Positions 41,330 through 50,536 of a DNA stretch of 64,000 nucleotides are shown here, piece by piece. Source of the DNA: Streptomyces eurythermus (GTDB taxonomy: Bacteria; Actinomycetota; Actinomycetes; Streptomycetales; Streptomycetaceae); assembly GCF_014649115.1 (NCBI RefSeq), contig NZ_BMSK01000020.1:103574-167573 (forward strand), read 5' to 3'. The first letter of the stretch is position 1, and every line of letters starts with the position of its first letter. Both the position numbers and the translations under genes were made by a program. The notes beneath the pieces were generated by a model. That model made no database searches and had not been told where the DNA came from. It saw nothing but the letters and a program-made list of their open reading frames with translations.

Positions 41330-42616
41330 TCAGCGGCGTACGTGCCCGTCGCCGGTGACGATGTACTTCGTGCTGGTCAGCTCCGGCAGCCCCATCGGGC
41401 CGCGGGCGTGCAGCTTCTGGGTGGAGATGCCGATCTCGGCGCCGAAGCCGAACTGGCCGCCGTCGGTGAAGCGGGTGGAGGCGTTCACGGCGACGGTGGT
41501 GGAGTCGACCAACTGGGTGAAGCGGCGGGCGGCCTGCTGGGAGGTGGTGACGATGGCCTCGGTGTGGCCGGAGGTCCACAGCCGGATGTGCTCGACGGCC
41601 TTGTCCAGCGAGTCGACCACCGCGGCGGCGATGTCGTGGGAGAGGTACTCGGTCTCCCAGTCCTCGGGGGTGGCCTCGACCGCGGTGACCTTGGAGTCCT
41701 TGGCGTAGGCCATGACCCGCTCGTCGGCGTGGACGGTGACCCCGGCCTCGGCGAGGGCGTCCAGGGCGCGGGGCAGGAACGCGGGGGCGATGTCCTGGTG
41801 GACGAGGAGGGTCTCGGCGGCGTTGCAGACGCTGACCCGCTGGGCCTTGGAGTTGATCAGGATCTCGACGGCCGTGTCGATGTCGGCCTGGGCGTCGACG
41901 TAGACGTGGCAGTTGCCGGTGCCGGTCTCGATCACGGGGACCGTGGACTCGTTGACCACGGTCCGGATCAGGGACGCGCCGCCGCGCGGGATGAGGACGT
42001 CGACCAGGCCGCGGGCGCGCATCAGCTCGCGGACGGAGTCGCGGCTCTCGCCGGGCACGAGCTGCACGGCGTCGGCGGGGAGCCCGGCGCCGCCGACGGC
42101 GTCGCGGATCACCCGGACGAGGGCGGTGTTGGACGCGTAGGCGGAGGCGGAGCCGCGCAGCAGGACGGCGTTGCCGGACTTCAGGCACAGGGCCGCCGCG
42201 TCGACGGTCACGTTCGGGCGGGCCTCGTAGATGATGCCGACGACGCCGAGCGGTACGCGGACCTGGCGCAGGTCGATGCCGTTGGGAAGGGTGGAGCCGC
42301 GGACGACCTCGCCGACCGGGTCGGGCAGCTTGGCCACGTCGCGGACGTCGGAGGCGATGGCGCGGACCCGCTCGGGGGTGAGGGTGAGCCGGTCGACGAT
42401 GGCCTCGCTGGTGCCGCTCTCCCGGGCCTTGGCCACGTCCTTGGCGTTGGCCTCGACGATCTCGGCGGTCCGGACCTCCAGGGCGTCGGCGATGGCGAGC
42501 AGCGCGTCGTCCTTCACGGCGCGCGGGAGCGGCGCGAGGTCGGCGGCGGCGGCCTTGGCCCGGTAGGCGGCCTGGGTGACCGGGGACATCGAGTCGTACG
42601 GCGAGAGCGTGGTCAT
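41330..42616 (-). CDS. proA: Gamma-glutamyl phosphate reductase
   Basis: 428 residues of the aldehyde-dehydrogenase superfamily. It contains PLGVVGIIYEARPNVTVDAAALCLKSGNA (the ProA signature), the catalytic Cys in RVSVCNAAETLLVH and NASTRFTDGGQFGFGAEIGIST. It reduces L-glutamate 5-phosphate to the semialdehyde with NADPH, step two of proline synthesis. proB lies one gene upstream on the same strand; the gene between them (42722-43147) is unusual in that position. Confidence 0.97.
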   Translation of the reverse strand: MTTLSPYDSMSPVTQAAYRAKAAAADLAPLPRAVKDDALLAIADALEVRTAEIVEANAKDVAKARESGTSEAIVDRLTLTPERVRAIASDVRDVAKLPDPVGEVVRGSTLPNGIDLRQVRVPLGVVGIIYEARPNVTVDAAALCLKSGNAVLLRGSASAYASNTALVRVIRDAVGGAGLPADAVQLVPGESRDSVRELMRARGLVDVLIPRGGASLIRTVVNESTVPVIETGTGNCHVYVDAQADIDTAVEILINSKAQRVSVCNAAETLLVHQDIAPAFLPRALDALAEAGVTVHADERVMAYAKDSKVTAVEATPEDWETEYLSHDIAAAVVDSLDKAVEHIRLWTSGHTEAIVTTSQQAARRFTQLVDSTTVAVNASTRFTDGGQFGFGAEIGISTQKLHARGPMGLPELTSTKYIVTGDGHVRR

Positions 42617-42721
42617 GGGGGAAGGGTAGTGCGCGGGGCGCCGCCGTTCAGCGGTCGTCCCACACCCCGAGACACCCCAAAAGGGGTGAACCCCTCCCCC
42701 GGGGCCCCTGCCCGGCCCCGC

Positions 42722-43147
42722 TCAGAACGGGTGGACGCCCACCGGGGTCGCCGGTGGCGGGCCGTAGCCCTCGGCGATGCGGTGGTGGTAGGTCTCGCGG
42801 TCGATGACCTCCAGGCCGACGATCTCCCAGGCGGGCAGGCCGGCGGTCTGCCGGTGCTCGCCCCACAGGCGCAGCGCCACCGCGGCGGCGTCGTGCAGGT
42901 CGCGGGCCTCTTCCCAGTACCGGATCTCCGCGTGGTCGGTCGCGTATCTGCTGGTCAGCAGGAAGGGGTGGTCGTGGGCGAGCTGTTCCAGGGCCCGCCG
43001 CAGTTCCGGCAGCGGGACCTTCTCGCCGGAGACGCTCAGGGTGACGTGCCACAGCCTGGGCAGGTCCCTGGGTTCCTCGTAGGTGTCCCCGGCCGCGACG
43101 CTCGTCAGAGCACCGCGGGACGCCGCCCCCGGGCGCACTCGTCTCAC
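42722..43147 (-). CDS. Hypothetical protein between proB and proA
   Basis: 141 residues from GTG 43147, with AAGGAGG 6 bases upstream. The sequence reads LWHVTLSVSGEKVPLPELRRALEQLAHDHPFLLTSRY, DHAEIRYWEEARDLHDAAAVALRLWGEHRQTAGLP and EIVGLEVIDRETYHHR, an alpha/beta pattern with no membrane segment. I do not recognise a catalytic motif. Two TGTTCCC direct repeats lie 55-80 bp upstream of the start, so it may have its own regulated promoter. Confidence 0.72.
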   Translation of the reverse strand: MRRVRPGAASRGALTSVAAGDTYEEPRDLPRLWHVTLSVSGEKVPLPELRRALEQLAHDHPFLLTSRYATDHAEIRYWEEARDLHDAAAVALRLWGEHRQTAGLPAWEIVGLEVIDRETYHHRIAEGYGPPPATPVGVHPF

Positions 43148-43203
43148 GACGGCCTCCTTCACGCATGGCCGGCAAGGCCGTATGGCTCGCTTGGCCCCTT
43201 GAC

Positions 43204-43230
43204 GGAACGTGTTCCCTTCAACATGTTCCC
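43204..43230. promoter_or_regulatory. Paired TGTTCCC repeats upstream of the 141-residue gene
   Basis: GGAAC-gt-GTTCC (43204-43215) is an inverted repeat, and a second half AACATGTTCCC (43220-43230) repeats TGTTCCC 15 bp later with an AACATGTT palindrome. Together they look like a regulator binding site near the promoter. Confidence 0.35.
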
Positions 43231-43272
43231 GAGACAAAGTGGAGCAGGCCGCAGAGCTTCGTGTGGGGGTTT

Positions 43273-43304
43273 TACGGAACGTCCCCCACCAGGGGCGTTC
43301 CGTA
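43273..43304 (-). terminator. Hairpin downstream of proB
   Basis: TACGGAACG ... CGTTCCGTA (9 bp) with inner CCCC/GGGG, 31-62 bp beyond the proB stop. No U-tract on the minus strand; on the plus strand the hairpin is preceded by GGGGGTTTT. Confidence 0.55.
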
Positions 43305-43334
43305 CGCTCCGCTTTACGAGTGGTTTTGCGAGCC

Positions 43335-44462
43335 TCACACGTGCAGGAGCACCAGGTCGTCCCTGTGTACGACCTCGCGTTCGTACGCGGCGCCCAGCTC
43401 ACGCGCCAGCTCACGCGTCGAACGCCCGATCAGCAGGGGGATCTCCTTGGCGTCGAAGTTGACGAGCCCCCGGGCCACCGCGCGGCCCCGCGCGTCCCGC
43501 AGTTCGACGGGGTCGCCGGCGCTGAACTCGCCCTCCACCGCGGCGATTCCGGCGGGCAGCAGCGACTTGCGCCCGTTCACGACCGCGTCCACCGCGCCGT
43601 CGTCCAGGGTCAGCGCGCCCTGCGGGGTGGAGGCGTGCTGGAGCCACAGCAGCCGGTCGGCGAAGCGCTTGCCGGTGGGGTGGAAGTAGGTGCCGGTGTC
43701 ACCGCCGGCCAGGGCCTCGGCCGCGTGCACGGCGCTGGTGAGCACCACCGGGATGCCGGCGGCAGCGGCGATCCGCGCGGCCTCCACCTTGGTGACCATG
43801 CCGCCGGTGCCGACGCCGGCCTTGCCCGCGCTGCCGATCTCGACGTCCGCGAGGTCCCGCGGGCTCCTCACCTCGGCTATCCGGGAGGTGCCGGGCCGGC
43901 TGGGGTCGCCGTCGTAGACGCCGTCGACGTCGGAGAGGAGGACGAGCAGGTCGGCGTGGACGAGGTGGGCGACGAGCGCGGCGAGGCGGTCGTTGTCGCC
44001 GAAGCGGATCTCGTCGGTGGCGACCGTGTCGTTCTCGTTGACGATCGGGAAGGCGCCCATCGCGAGCAGCTCGTCGAGGGTGCGGGAGGCGTTGCGGTGG
44101 TGGGCGCGGCGGCTCATGTCGTCGCTGGTGAGCAGGATCTGGCCGACGCGGACGCCGTAGCGGGCGAAGGAGGCGGTGTAGCGGGCGACGAGCAGGCCCT
44201 GGCCGACGCTGGCGGCGGCCTGCTGGCGGGCGAGGTCCTTGGGGCGGCGGCGCAGGCCGAGCGGGGCGAGGCCGGCGGCGATGGCGCCGGAGGAGACCAG
44301 GACGATCTCCCGCTCGCCCCCGCTGCGGCTCTTGGCGAGGACGTCCACGAGGGCGTCCACGCGGTCGGCGTCCAGGCCGCCCTCGGCGGTGGTCAGCGAC
44401 GACGAACCCACCTTGACGACGATCCTGCGGGCCTCGCCCACGGCCTGCCTTGCCCTTGCCAC
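43335..44462 (-). CDS. proB: Glutamate 5-kinase
   Basis: 375 residues from GTG 44462. The amino-acid kinase domain opens with RIVVKVGSSSLT, has VSSGAIAAG and NENDTVATDEIRFGDND, then VGTGGMVTKVEAARIAAAAG; a C-terminal PUA domain follows (about 285-370; SLLPAGIAAVEGEFSAGDPVEL). It phosphorylates glutamate for proline synthesis and is normally feedback-inhibited by proline through the kinase domain. Unlike most actinobacteria, obgE is not adjacent but about 16 kb away. Confidence 0.97.
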   Translation of the reverse strand: MARARQAVGEARRIVVKVGSSSLTTAEGGLDADRVDALVDVLAKSRSGGEREIVLVSSGAIAAGLAPLGLRRRPKDLARQQAAASVGQGLLVARYTASFARYGVRVGQILLTSDDMSRRAHHRNASRTLDELLAMGAFPIVNENDTVATDEIRFGDNDRLAALVAHLVHADLLVLLSDVDGVYDGDPSRPGTSRIAEVRSPRDLADVEIGSAGKAGVGTGGMVTKVEAARIAAAAGIPVVLTSAVHAAEALAGGDTGTYFHPTGKRFADRLLWLQHASTPQGALTLDDGAVDAVVNGRKSLLPAGIAAVEGEFSAGDPVELRDARGRAVARGLVNFDAKEIPLLIGRSTRELARELGAAYEREVVHRDDLVLLHV

Positions 44463-44707
44463 GGTGCCTTCCGTCCCCTCGCGCGCTGTCCGGCTGCCTG
44501 TTCCGGCAATCTACGCGAAGCCGTGTGGATGGTGCGCCCGGGTCCGGTGGATGGACAGCGGCGGACCCGCTTTCCGGCAGGGCGCGCGGTCGCGGGCTGT
44601 GACCGGTCACGCGCCCTCCGGAATCGCGGAGACGTCCCTGTTCTTCGGCGGAGAACCGCCGTGGGGCCGCGGCCGCCGGTCCGGCGCGGTCTGAGAGCAT
44701 GGGGTCC

Positions 44708-45436
44708 ATGCGTCAATCGGGTTCGACACGTGCCGCCGTGAGCGCGGTCTGTGGTGCGATGGCCGTCATGTCCCTCGCGGGATGCGGGAGTTCGGACCAC
44801 GGTAAGCCGGCCGCTCACGCCCGGACGGACGACGCCCAGCCGCGGCAGGCGCCGTTGAAGCGGATCCCCGGTGTCGGGGACCGGCTGTGGAACCGCGTGC
44901 CGGCGGACTCCCGTCAGGTGGTCGTCGTGTACGGCGCGGGCAGGAACTCCCCCGATTCCACCATCGCCCTCTTCGGCAAGCACGGTTCGGTGTGGAAGCA
45001 GGAGCGCTCCTGGACCGGGCACAACGGCCGGCGCGGCTGGACGACGAACCACCACGAGGGCGACCAGCGCAGCCCGGTGGGCGTGTTCACGCTGACCGAC
45101 GCGGGCGGGGTGAACGCCGCGCCGGACGCCAGGCTGCCCTACACCAGGTCCGCGGCCTTCCAGGCGCCCCACTACTGGAAGAAGTCGTCCTGGCACGACT
45201 TCGACTACGTCATCGCCATCGACTACAACCGGGTGAAGGGCACCGCGCCCAACGATCCGACCCGGCCGCTGGGCCAGTCCAAGGGCGGCGGCATCTGGCT
45301 GCACGTGGACCACGGCGGCGGGACCTCGGCGTGCGTCAGCCAGTCCGTGCCGGACATGCGGTACCTGCTGCGCACGCTCGACCCGAAGGCGCACCCCGTC
45401 GTGGTGATGGGCGACCGGGACGACCTGAAGGCGTGA
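44708..45436 (+). CDS. L,D-transpeptidase-like (YkuD fold) lipoprotein
   Basis: 242 residues from ATG 44708 (ATG 44699 is also open). A signal peptide ends in the lipobox LAGC (residues 24-27), so it should be lipid-anchored outside the membrane. The catalytic region matches L,D-transpeptidase/ErfK family proteins: GWTTNHHEGDQRSPVGVFTL early, FDYVIAIDYN, and HVDHGGGTSACVSQS carrying the His and active Cys. It may form 3-3 peptidoglycan crosslinks or trim them. It is transcribed alone and ends in a terminator. Confidence 0.85.
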   Translation: MRQSGSTRAAVSAVCGAMAVMSLAGCGSSDHGKPAAHARTDDAQPRQAPLKRIPGVGDRLWNRVPADSRQVVVVYGAGRNSPDSTIALFGKHGSVWKQERSWTGHNGRRGWTTNHHEGDQRSPVGVFTLTDAGGVNAAPDARLPYTRSAAFQAPHYWKKSSWHDFDYVIAIDYNRVKGTAPNDPTRPLGQSKGGGIWLHVDHGGGTSACVSQSVPDMRYLLRTLDPKAHPVVVMGDRDDLKA

Positions 45437-46070
45437 GCCGGTCCGGGTCCTGACGACGGGGCCCAGCGCCTCAGCCGGGCAGTGGCCCACGAGGCCGCGC
45501 GTCGTCCCGGCGGTCCCCTCTTCACCGTTCCGTGCCGGGCGCGGCACGCCCCGAACCCTCTTTCCGTGCCGGGTCCTCACGGCACGTTTCGAACGCGCCG
45601 ACGCACCCCGGCGCCGCCCGCATATTTTTCGCCACCTGGGCCGAAATACCGGGGATGACTCGCTTCCATGCTCGTTTCGCCTGGTCATAAGGGGCTTCGG
45701 CGCCGACCCGCCCGTCCCTTTCACCTTCGACAGGGCACCCCCGCGGCGACAGACAACCTCAGCCAGTTACTCATTCGATGGAATCGCCACACATCCAATC
45801 GAGCATCCCCAAATCAACGGCGCCCCATACCTGAGGTTGCGCCAACTTCAAGCCATAACACAAGAATTCACCATCGGATTACGAAAAATTCTGGTGGTCA
45901 ACACAAAGTTGAACTGGTTAGCATCCAGCGGCGCGCAGTCGTGCCCCTGTTCGAATTTCCGAACTCCCGCACCACTGAGCAGACATGGCCACGGCTTACC
46001 CCATCGTCTGTCCGGCGATCTCTCACGCCACCAGTGAGCGGCCGCCAGGCACCGACAGTGAAGGACCGCT
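45437..46070. promoter_or_regulatory. AT-enriched 630 bp non-coding region with leader of the ALF-repeat gene
   Basis: No credible gene in either strand. From about 45770 to 45990 the GC content falls to roughly half, with tracts such as ACGAAAAATTC and AACACAAAGTTGAAC, unlike the 70+% surroundings. A small inverted repeat TCAAC-acaaa-GTTGA lies at 45898-45912. This probably contains the promoter and control region of the downstream cassette, and may mark a transferred segment boundary. Confidence 0.6.
45565..45589 (+). terminator. Terminator after the L,D-transpeptidase gene
   Basis: CGTGCCG-ggtcctca-CGGCACG followed by TTT, about 130 bp beyond the stop codon. Confidence 0.6.
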
Positions 46071-49000
46071 TTGGACACCACCTACTGGAGTCGACGAAGG
46101 GTGCTCGGCGCCCTCGCGGCTACCACAGCAGTCGCCGCCACCTCCAACCTCGTTCTCGGCCCCGCCACGGCCTGGGCCGACACCACACCGGCCGACGGTG
46201 ACGACGGTGACCCGTTCGCCCTGCCCGACACCGACCGCGCCAAGGCCGTGAAGGCCTGGCTGCTGGGCGGTCCCGCCGCCCGCGCCGCCGCGGAACAGGC
46301 GCTGAGCGGCACCGACACCGACATCCAGAACTTCCTGACCGTGGAACTTCCCAAGGCCACGGCGGCGGACAACCGGTTCGCCATCGTCACCTCCCTGGCG
46401 GGCGGCGGCACGGGTCTGAGGAGGGAGGCCTCCGCGGCGTTGAACAATGGTGACGCCGCCATCGCCACCTTCCTCGACGGGGGCTTCCACAGCGCGATCC
46501 TGGAAGACCTGCGCGTCGCCACCGCCACCGTGATGGCGACGGGCGGCAAGGCCGTCAACCGCGAGGGCAGCACGGCCCTGAGCGCGGGCACCCAGGAGGC
46601 CTTGGAGCAGTACCTCCTGGACGGCCAGCACACGGCGCGCCTGGAGGACATGCGCTTCGAGGTCTCCACGCTCCTCGTCAGCGCGGGCCCGCAGGTGAAG
46701 GAATACGCCTCCCGGGCGCTGTCCGGCACCGCCGCGGACATCGAGTGGTTCCTGGAGACCGGCCAGCACATCGCCCGTGCCCGCGACCAGGAGACCGCGA
46801 CCATCGAGGAACTGGTCGCGGTGGTCGAGCGTGAGGGAAAGCGGGCCGGCGCGAAGACGAAGCAGGCCGAGGAGGCCTCCGCGCGCGCCACGGAGGCCGC
46901 CGCGAAGGCCAAGGAGGCCGCGGAGAAGGCCGCCGCCGAGGCCCAGGCGGCCCAGCAGGACGTCGTGGCATCGGGCAAGGCGGCCCGCAAGGCGGGGCAG
47001 GCCGCCCAGGGCGCGGCCGACGCGGCCCGGGTCGCCATCCGTGCCTCCCACGCCGCCGTCGACGCCTCCCGTCGCGCCGCCTACGCCGCCACGGCCGCGA
47101 GTCAGGCGGCGGCCACCGCGGGCAGCGCCGCCGCCGTCGCCTACAACGCCGCCATCGCCGCGTCCAAGGACGCCACCAAGACGACCGCCGCCAAGAACGC
47201 CGCCGTGGCCGCGCGAAACGCCGCCGCGAAGGCCCGCAACGCCGCGAAGGCCGCCGAGTCCGCCAGGGCCTCCGCCGCCCAGTCCAAGGTGGCCGGAGCG
47301 TCGGCCGCCTCCGCGGCCCGCAACGCCGCTGCCGCCGCCTCCGCCTCCGCCGCGGCGGCTGCCGCCGCGGGCGCGTCCGAGGCGCAGGCCGCGGAAGCCA
47401 AGCGGCAGGCGCGGATCGCCACCACCAACGCCCAGATCGCCACCAACGCCGCCGGATCCGCCCAGGCCCTGGCCGACACCGCGGCCGCCGCGGCGGCCGC
47501 CGCGCGCGACGCGGCCAACAGCGCGGCCGATCACGCGGACAAGTCAGCCGAGGCCGCCGAGTGGGCCGTCAAGTACGCGGGACAGGCCGTCGACTACGCC
47601 AACAAGTCCACCGCCTTCGCCAATGAGGCCACCAAGGCCGCCAACACCGCGATCGATGCCGTCAACAAGGCCGTCGAGGTGGAGAAGCAGGCGCGGGAGG
47701 CCGAGTGGCAACGCCTCGGCGAGGACACCGGTCAGGCGGTGGAGGAGGTCCGCCTGCTCGCGCAGATCGAGCAGACCGAACGCACCGCGTACGCCGACAA
47801 GCGGACGCAGACCGCGCAGGCCGGTCAGGCCACCCTGGACCTCATCGCGAAGGCCGAATCGGCGCTGCGCGGCGGTGACCTGAGCCTGTCCGCCACGCTC
47901 GGGCGCAAGGCGGCCGTCACCGTGATGAACTCCACCGGTTCCTGGTCGCGGGAGGCGGCGCGGTTCGCCCTGGCCGGCGCGGACGCCGACATCCACCGCT
48001 GGATCGACACCGACCGGCAGCTCGCGCAGCGGCAGGACGACCTGGAGACGTCCCTCTTCCTCGCTCAGGTCTCCTCCCCCAACGTCGCCGACGCCGCGGT
48101 CAAGGCGCTGGAGGACGACAACCCGGACGCGGGCGCGGCCTTCCTCACGTCCGGTGTCATAGCGGCCGCGGCCGCGGACAACCGGTTCCGGATCGCCCGG
48201 ATCCTGGCGGGCAACCCCGGCAGCGCCGTGAAGAAGGCGGCCAACGAAGCGCTCGACGCCGGCACGCCCGAGGCCCTGTACCAGTTCGTCAGCACCGGGC
48301 ACGAGAGGGCCCTCCAGGAGGACGACGCGGTCGCCACCGCCACCCTCCTCGACACGGGAGGCCCGTACACCAAGGCGCACGCCCAGGTCGCACTGGAGGG
48401 CCCGGCGTGGATGCGCCGCAACTTCGTCGCCTCGGTGCAGTACAAGACCGCACAGCTGGACTACGACTCCGCGGCCCACATCGCGGCCGTCCAGGGCGCG
48501 ATCGCCGCCGCCGCGAAGATCGCGAACAAGGCGCTGGAGAACGCGCACCGCGCCCAGTCGGCCGCGGCGAAGGCCCGCAACGCCGCCGCGGAGGCGACGG
48601 AGTGGGCGAACAAGGCCACGGCGTCCGCCCAGAAGGCCAACGAGTACGCGGCGCAGGCGGACGCGAACGCGGACGCCGCCGAGGAGTCGGCGCGCAAGGC
48701 CCAGGCGTCGGCCGACCAGGCCAAGCAGGCGGCGTCCAAGGCCCGCTTGGCCGCGCGCTCGGCGAACTACTCCGCCAACCGTGCCGTGGACGCCGCGCAG
48801 AGCGCCCGGGCCTCCGCCAACGCCGCCCAGGCCTCCGCCAACGCCGCGCGGAACTCCGCGATCCAGGCGGCGAAGGACGCGAAGACCGCGGCGGCGGCGG
48901 CGAGCGACGCGCACCGGCTCTGGATGCAGAAGCGGAAGGCCGAGATCGCGGAGAAGGCCCGGAAGGCGGCCGAGGCGGCACGTCAGGTCCAGGAAAGCGG

Positions 49001-49433
49001 GCGGAACCCGGCGGACACGGCCGACAACGACTCCGTCAAGGGCGGTCTTCCGTGGTGGCAGGAGGGCGCCCGCTGGCTGGCGGACGTCACGAACGAGGCG
49101 AGCATCGCCGCCGGTTTCATCAGTGCCGGTTTCGGTATCTCCGGTCTTTTCTTCCCGCCTGCCGCCGAGGCGCTGGAGGCGGTGGCAATGAGCTTCGGCA
49201 CAGCGTCGATCGCGTACGGCGGTCTCAGTGCCCTGTTCACCGGAATCGGTTACGGATTCACCAGCGACGAGTTCAAGAAATCCATGGCGAGCCTCGCCCT
49301 GGGCGTCGTCACCTTCGGTCAGTCGTATTGGATCGGTCACCTTGGCAGCGCGGGCAAGGTAGTCACGAAGATCACGTCTTTCGGACACGACCTGGTCTCG
49401 CCGGTCACCGGCGTTCTGGACCTGTTCGGGTAA
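46071..49433 (+). CDS. Large Tat-exported ALF-repeat / alanine-rich coiled-coil protein
   Basis: 1120 residues from TTG 46071, with AAGGAC 6 bases upstream. A twin-arginine signal (SRRRVLGALAATTAVAATS) ends near AWA-D (36/37). Residues about 55-255 and 600-785 hold short ALF repeats (pfam ALF type; motifs like AAEQALSGTDTDIQNFL, EASAALNNGDAAIATFL, GTPEALYQFVSTGH). Residues about 255-560 and 800-975 are extremely Ala-rich helical coiled coil (AAAKAKEAAEKAAAEAQAA). The last 110 residues are hydrophobic and glycine-rich (AAGFISAGFGISGLFFPPAAEALEA, LGVVTFGQSYWIGHLG), resembling the pre-toxin region of polymorphic toxins, but no toxin domain follows. It could be a surface fibre or an effector. Function not known to me. 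Confidence 0.85.
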   Translation: MDTTYWSRRRVLGALAATTAVAATSNLVLGPATAWADTTPADGDDGDPFALPDTDRAKAVKAWLLGGPAARAAAEQALSGTDTDIQNFLTVELPKATAADNRFAIVTSLAGGGTGLRREASAALNNGDAAIATFLDGGFHSAILEDLRVATATVMATGGKAVNREGSTALSAGTQEALEQYLLDGQHTARLEDMRFEVSTLLVSAGPQVKEYASRALSGTAADIEWFLETGQHIARARDQETATIEELVAVVEREGKRAGAKTKQAEEASARATEAAAKAKEAAEKAAAEAQAAQQDVVASGKAARKAGQAAQGAADAARVAIRASHAAVDASRRAAYAATAASQAAATAGSAAAVAYNAAIAASKDATKTTAAKNAAVAARNAAAKARNAAKAAESARASAAQSKVAGASAASAARNAAAAASASAAAAAAAGASEAQAAEAKRQARIATTNAQIATNAAGSAQALADTAAAAAAAARDAANSAADHADKSAEAAEWAVKYAGQAVDYANKSTAFANEATKAANTAIDAVNKAVEVEKQAREAEWQRLGEDTGQAVEEVRLLAQIEQTERTAYADKRTQTAQAGQATLDLIAKAESALRGGDLSLSATLGRKAAVTVMNSTGSWSREAARFALAGADADIHRWIDTDRQLAQRQDDLETSLFLAQVSSPNVADAAVKALEDDNPDAGAAFLTSGVIAAAAADNRFRIARILAGNPGSAVKKAANEALDAGTPEALYQFVSTGHERALQEDDAVATATLLDTGGPYTKAHAQVALEGPAWMRRNFVASVQYKTAQLDYDSAAHIAAVQGAIAAAAKIANKALENAHRAQSAAAKARNAAAEATEWANKATASAQKANEYAAQADANADAAEESARKAQASADQAKQAASKARLAARSANYSANRAVDAAQSARASANAAQASANAARNSAIQAAKDAKTAAAAASDAHRLWMQKRKAEIAEKARKAAEAARQVQESGRNPADTADNDSVKGGLPWWQEGARWLADVTNEASIAAGFISAGFGISGLFFPPAAEALEAVAMSFGTASIAYGGLSALFTGIGYGFTSDEFKKSMASLALGVVTFGQSYWIGHLGSAGKVVTKITSFGHDLVSPVTGVLDLFG

Positions 49434-49439
49434 AAGACA

Positions 49440-49473
49440 GCGGGGCCGGCGGCTCCCACGCCGCCGGCCCCGC
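49440..49473 (+). terminator. Strong hairpin between the ALF gene and the membrane protein gene
   Basis: A perfect 14 bp stem GCGGGGCCGGCGGC / GCCGCCGGCCCCGC with a 6-base loop, 7 bp after the stop and 24 bp before the next start. No T-run follows. It may partly terminate or protect the upstream mRNA, giving unequal expression of the two genes. Confidence 0.7.
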
Positions 49474-49496
49474 TCACCGCAGAAAGGACCCTTGCC

Positions 49497-49886
49497 GTGC
49501 TCGCCCGGCTCCCACTGCCCTGGCTGTTCCTTTTCGCGGCCTTCGCCACCGCGGTCCTGGGCGCCGGCATCCAGTGGGCGTTCAGAAGCCCGAAGGCCGT
49601 GGTGGTCTACCTCGCCATTTCGGCGGGCTGCTGTCTGGGCATGGTCGCCGCGGGCGCCCGTCAGTACCAGCACTGGACGATCTCGCAGATGCTGGTTCTG
49701 TACTCCTTCAGCTGGCTGGGGCTCGCCATCGGGTTCTTCCCGTCACGGAAACTGCTGCGCCGGTACGCGGAGGATCATCGCCGGGGCGGCAGCCCGGAGA
49801 GCATCACATTCCCGGCGCGCTACCAGGCACCCGTCTACATCTCGGTGTCCCTCATGGTGCTGCTGGCATTCATTCTCTCGGCCTGA
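49497..49886 (+). CDS. 129-residue polytopic membrane protein
   Basis: GTG start at 49497 after AAAGGACC. About four hydrophobic helices: LFLFAAFATAVLGAGIQWAF, VVVYLAISAGCCLGMVAAGA, MLVLYSFSWLGLAIGFF and VYISVSLMVLLAFILSA, joined by a basic loop (RKLLRRYAEDHRRG). No named domain. It lies 63 bp after the ALF gene on the same strand and could act as its membrane partner, anchor or immunity-like protein; this is inferred from position only. Confidence 0.72.
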   Translation: MLARLPLPWLFLFAAFATAVLGAGIQWAFRSPKAVVVYLAISAGCCLGMVAAGARQYQHWTISQMLVLYSFSWLGLAIGFFPSRKLLRRYAEDHRRGGSPESITFPARYQAPVYISVSLMVLLAFILSA

Positions 49887-49918
49887 CCACCACTTTCCCT
49901 CAATGAGTAAGGATTGCG

Positions 49919-50458
49919 ATGAAGGCACGTGCCCTCACGGCAAAGCCACTGCGCACGAGAATCCTGGGAACCGCCGCGGTGGCGGTCGCCGCCGCCCTGG
50001 CCTGGGTCGCGATACCGGGCGGAGGAACGCCCGCCGGCCAGGGCACCGCCTCCGAAGCGGTCGCGCCCGTCGCCGGCGAGGCCCCCGGGTACGCCGTGGA
50101 GAACTTCGCCTACCCGTACGCCGACAAGATCCTCGCCGAGAAGCACATCACCCTCAAGCGCGGCGACGGTCACATCACGCTCGCCGACTGCGCGAGCGGC
50201 AGCGGCTTCCTCCAGATCTGGGTACGCGCCAACGCGCAGCCGGTCTGCTTCAAGGTCACCGGCACCACCGGTTGGCTCTCCCTGGAGATCCCCTCCGTCT
50301 ACGTGGTCGCGGGCAACGACTACGAGGCCCAGGTCGACATGACCGCCGGCTCGGAGGAGAAGAGCTTCGACATCCCGAAGAACACCTGGACCCCGGTCGG
50401 CGAGAGCACGGACCCGGGCCGCGAGTACGTGCTCATGGAGATCAGGACCTCCAAGTAA
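49919..50458 (+). CDS. Small secreted beta-rich protein
   Basis: 179 residues from ATG 49919 with AAGGA upstream. A basic N terminus, hydrophobic stretch (ILGTAAVAVAAALAWVAI) and Gly/Ala-rich region form a signal peptide or anchor. The mature part, about residues 60-179, is a small beta domain with two Cys (LADCASGSG, QPVCFKVTG) likely forming a disulphide. I do not recognise a family. The gene is 32 bp after the membrane protein gene. Confidence 0.72.
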   Translation: MKARALTAKPLRTRILGTAAVAVAAALAWVAIPGGGTPAGQGTASEAVAPVAGEAPGYAVENFAYPYADKILAEKHITLKRGDGHITLADCASGSGFLQIWVRANAQPVCFKVTGTTGWLSLEIPSVYVVAGNDYEAQVDMTAGSEEKSFDIPKNTWTPVGESTDPGREYVLMEIRTSK

Positions 50459-50536
50459 CCGCCGCGACGGCGCCGTCGGCCCGTCGCCCCACCGAGTCCG
50501 CCTGGTCCCCGTGACCCACGTCCAAGGAATCACTTC

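Noticed and set aside
43204..43215. Possible SOS (LexA) box GGAACGTGTTCC
   Set aside because: The actinobacterial box needs four bases between GAAC and GTTC; here there are two.
45668..46201. Plus-strand 177-residue ORF in the AT-rich leader
   Set aside because: No ribosome site, no recognisable domain, wrong codon bias, and it overlaps the start of the ALF gene in another frame.
46023..47534. Minus-strand Gly-rich 503-residue ORF
   Set aside because: Complement of the Ala-rich coiled-coil region of the ALF gene; Gly runs are the complement of Ala codons.
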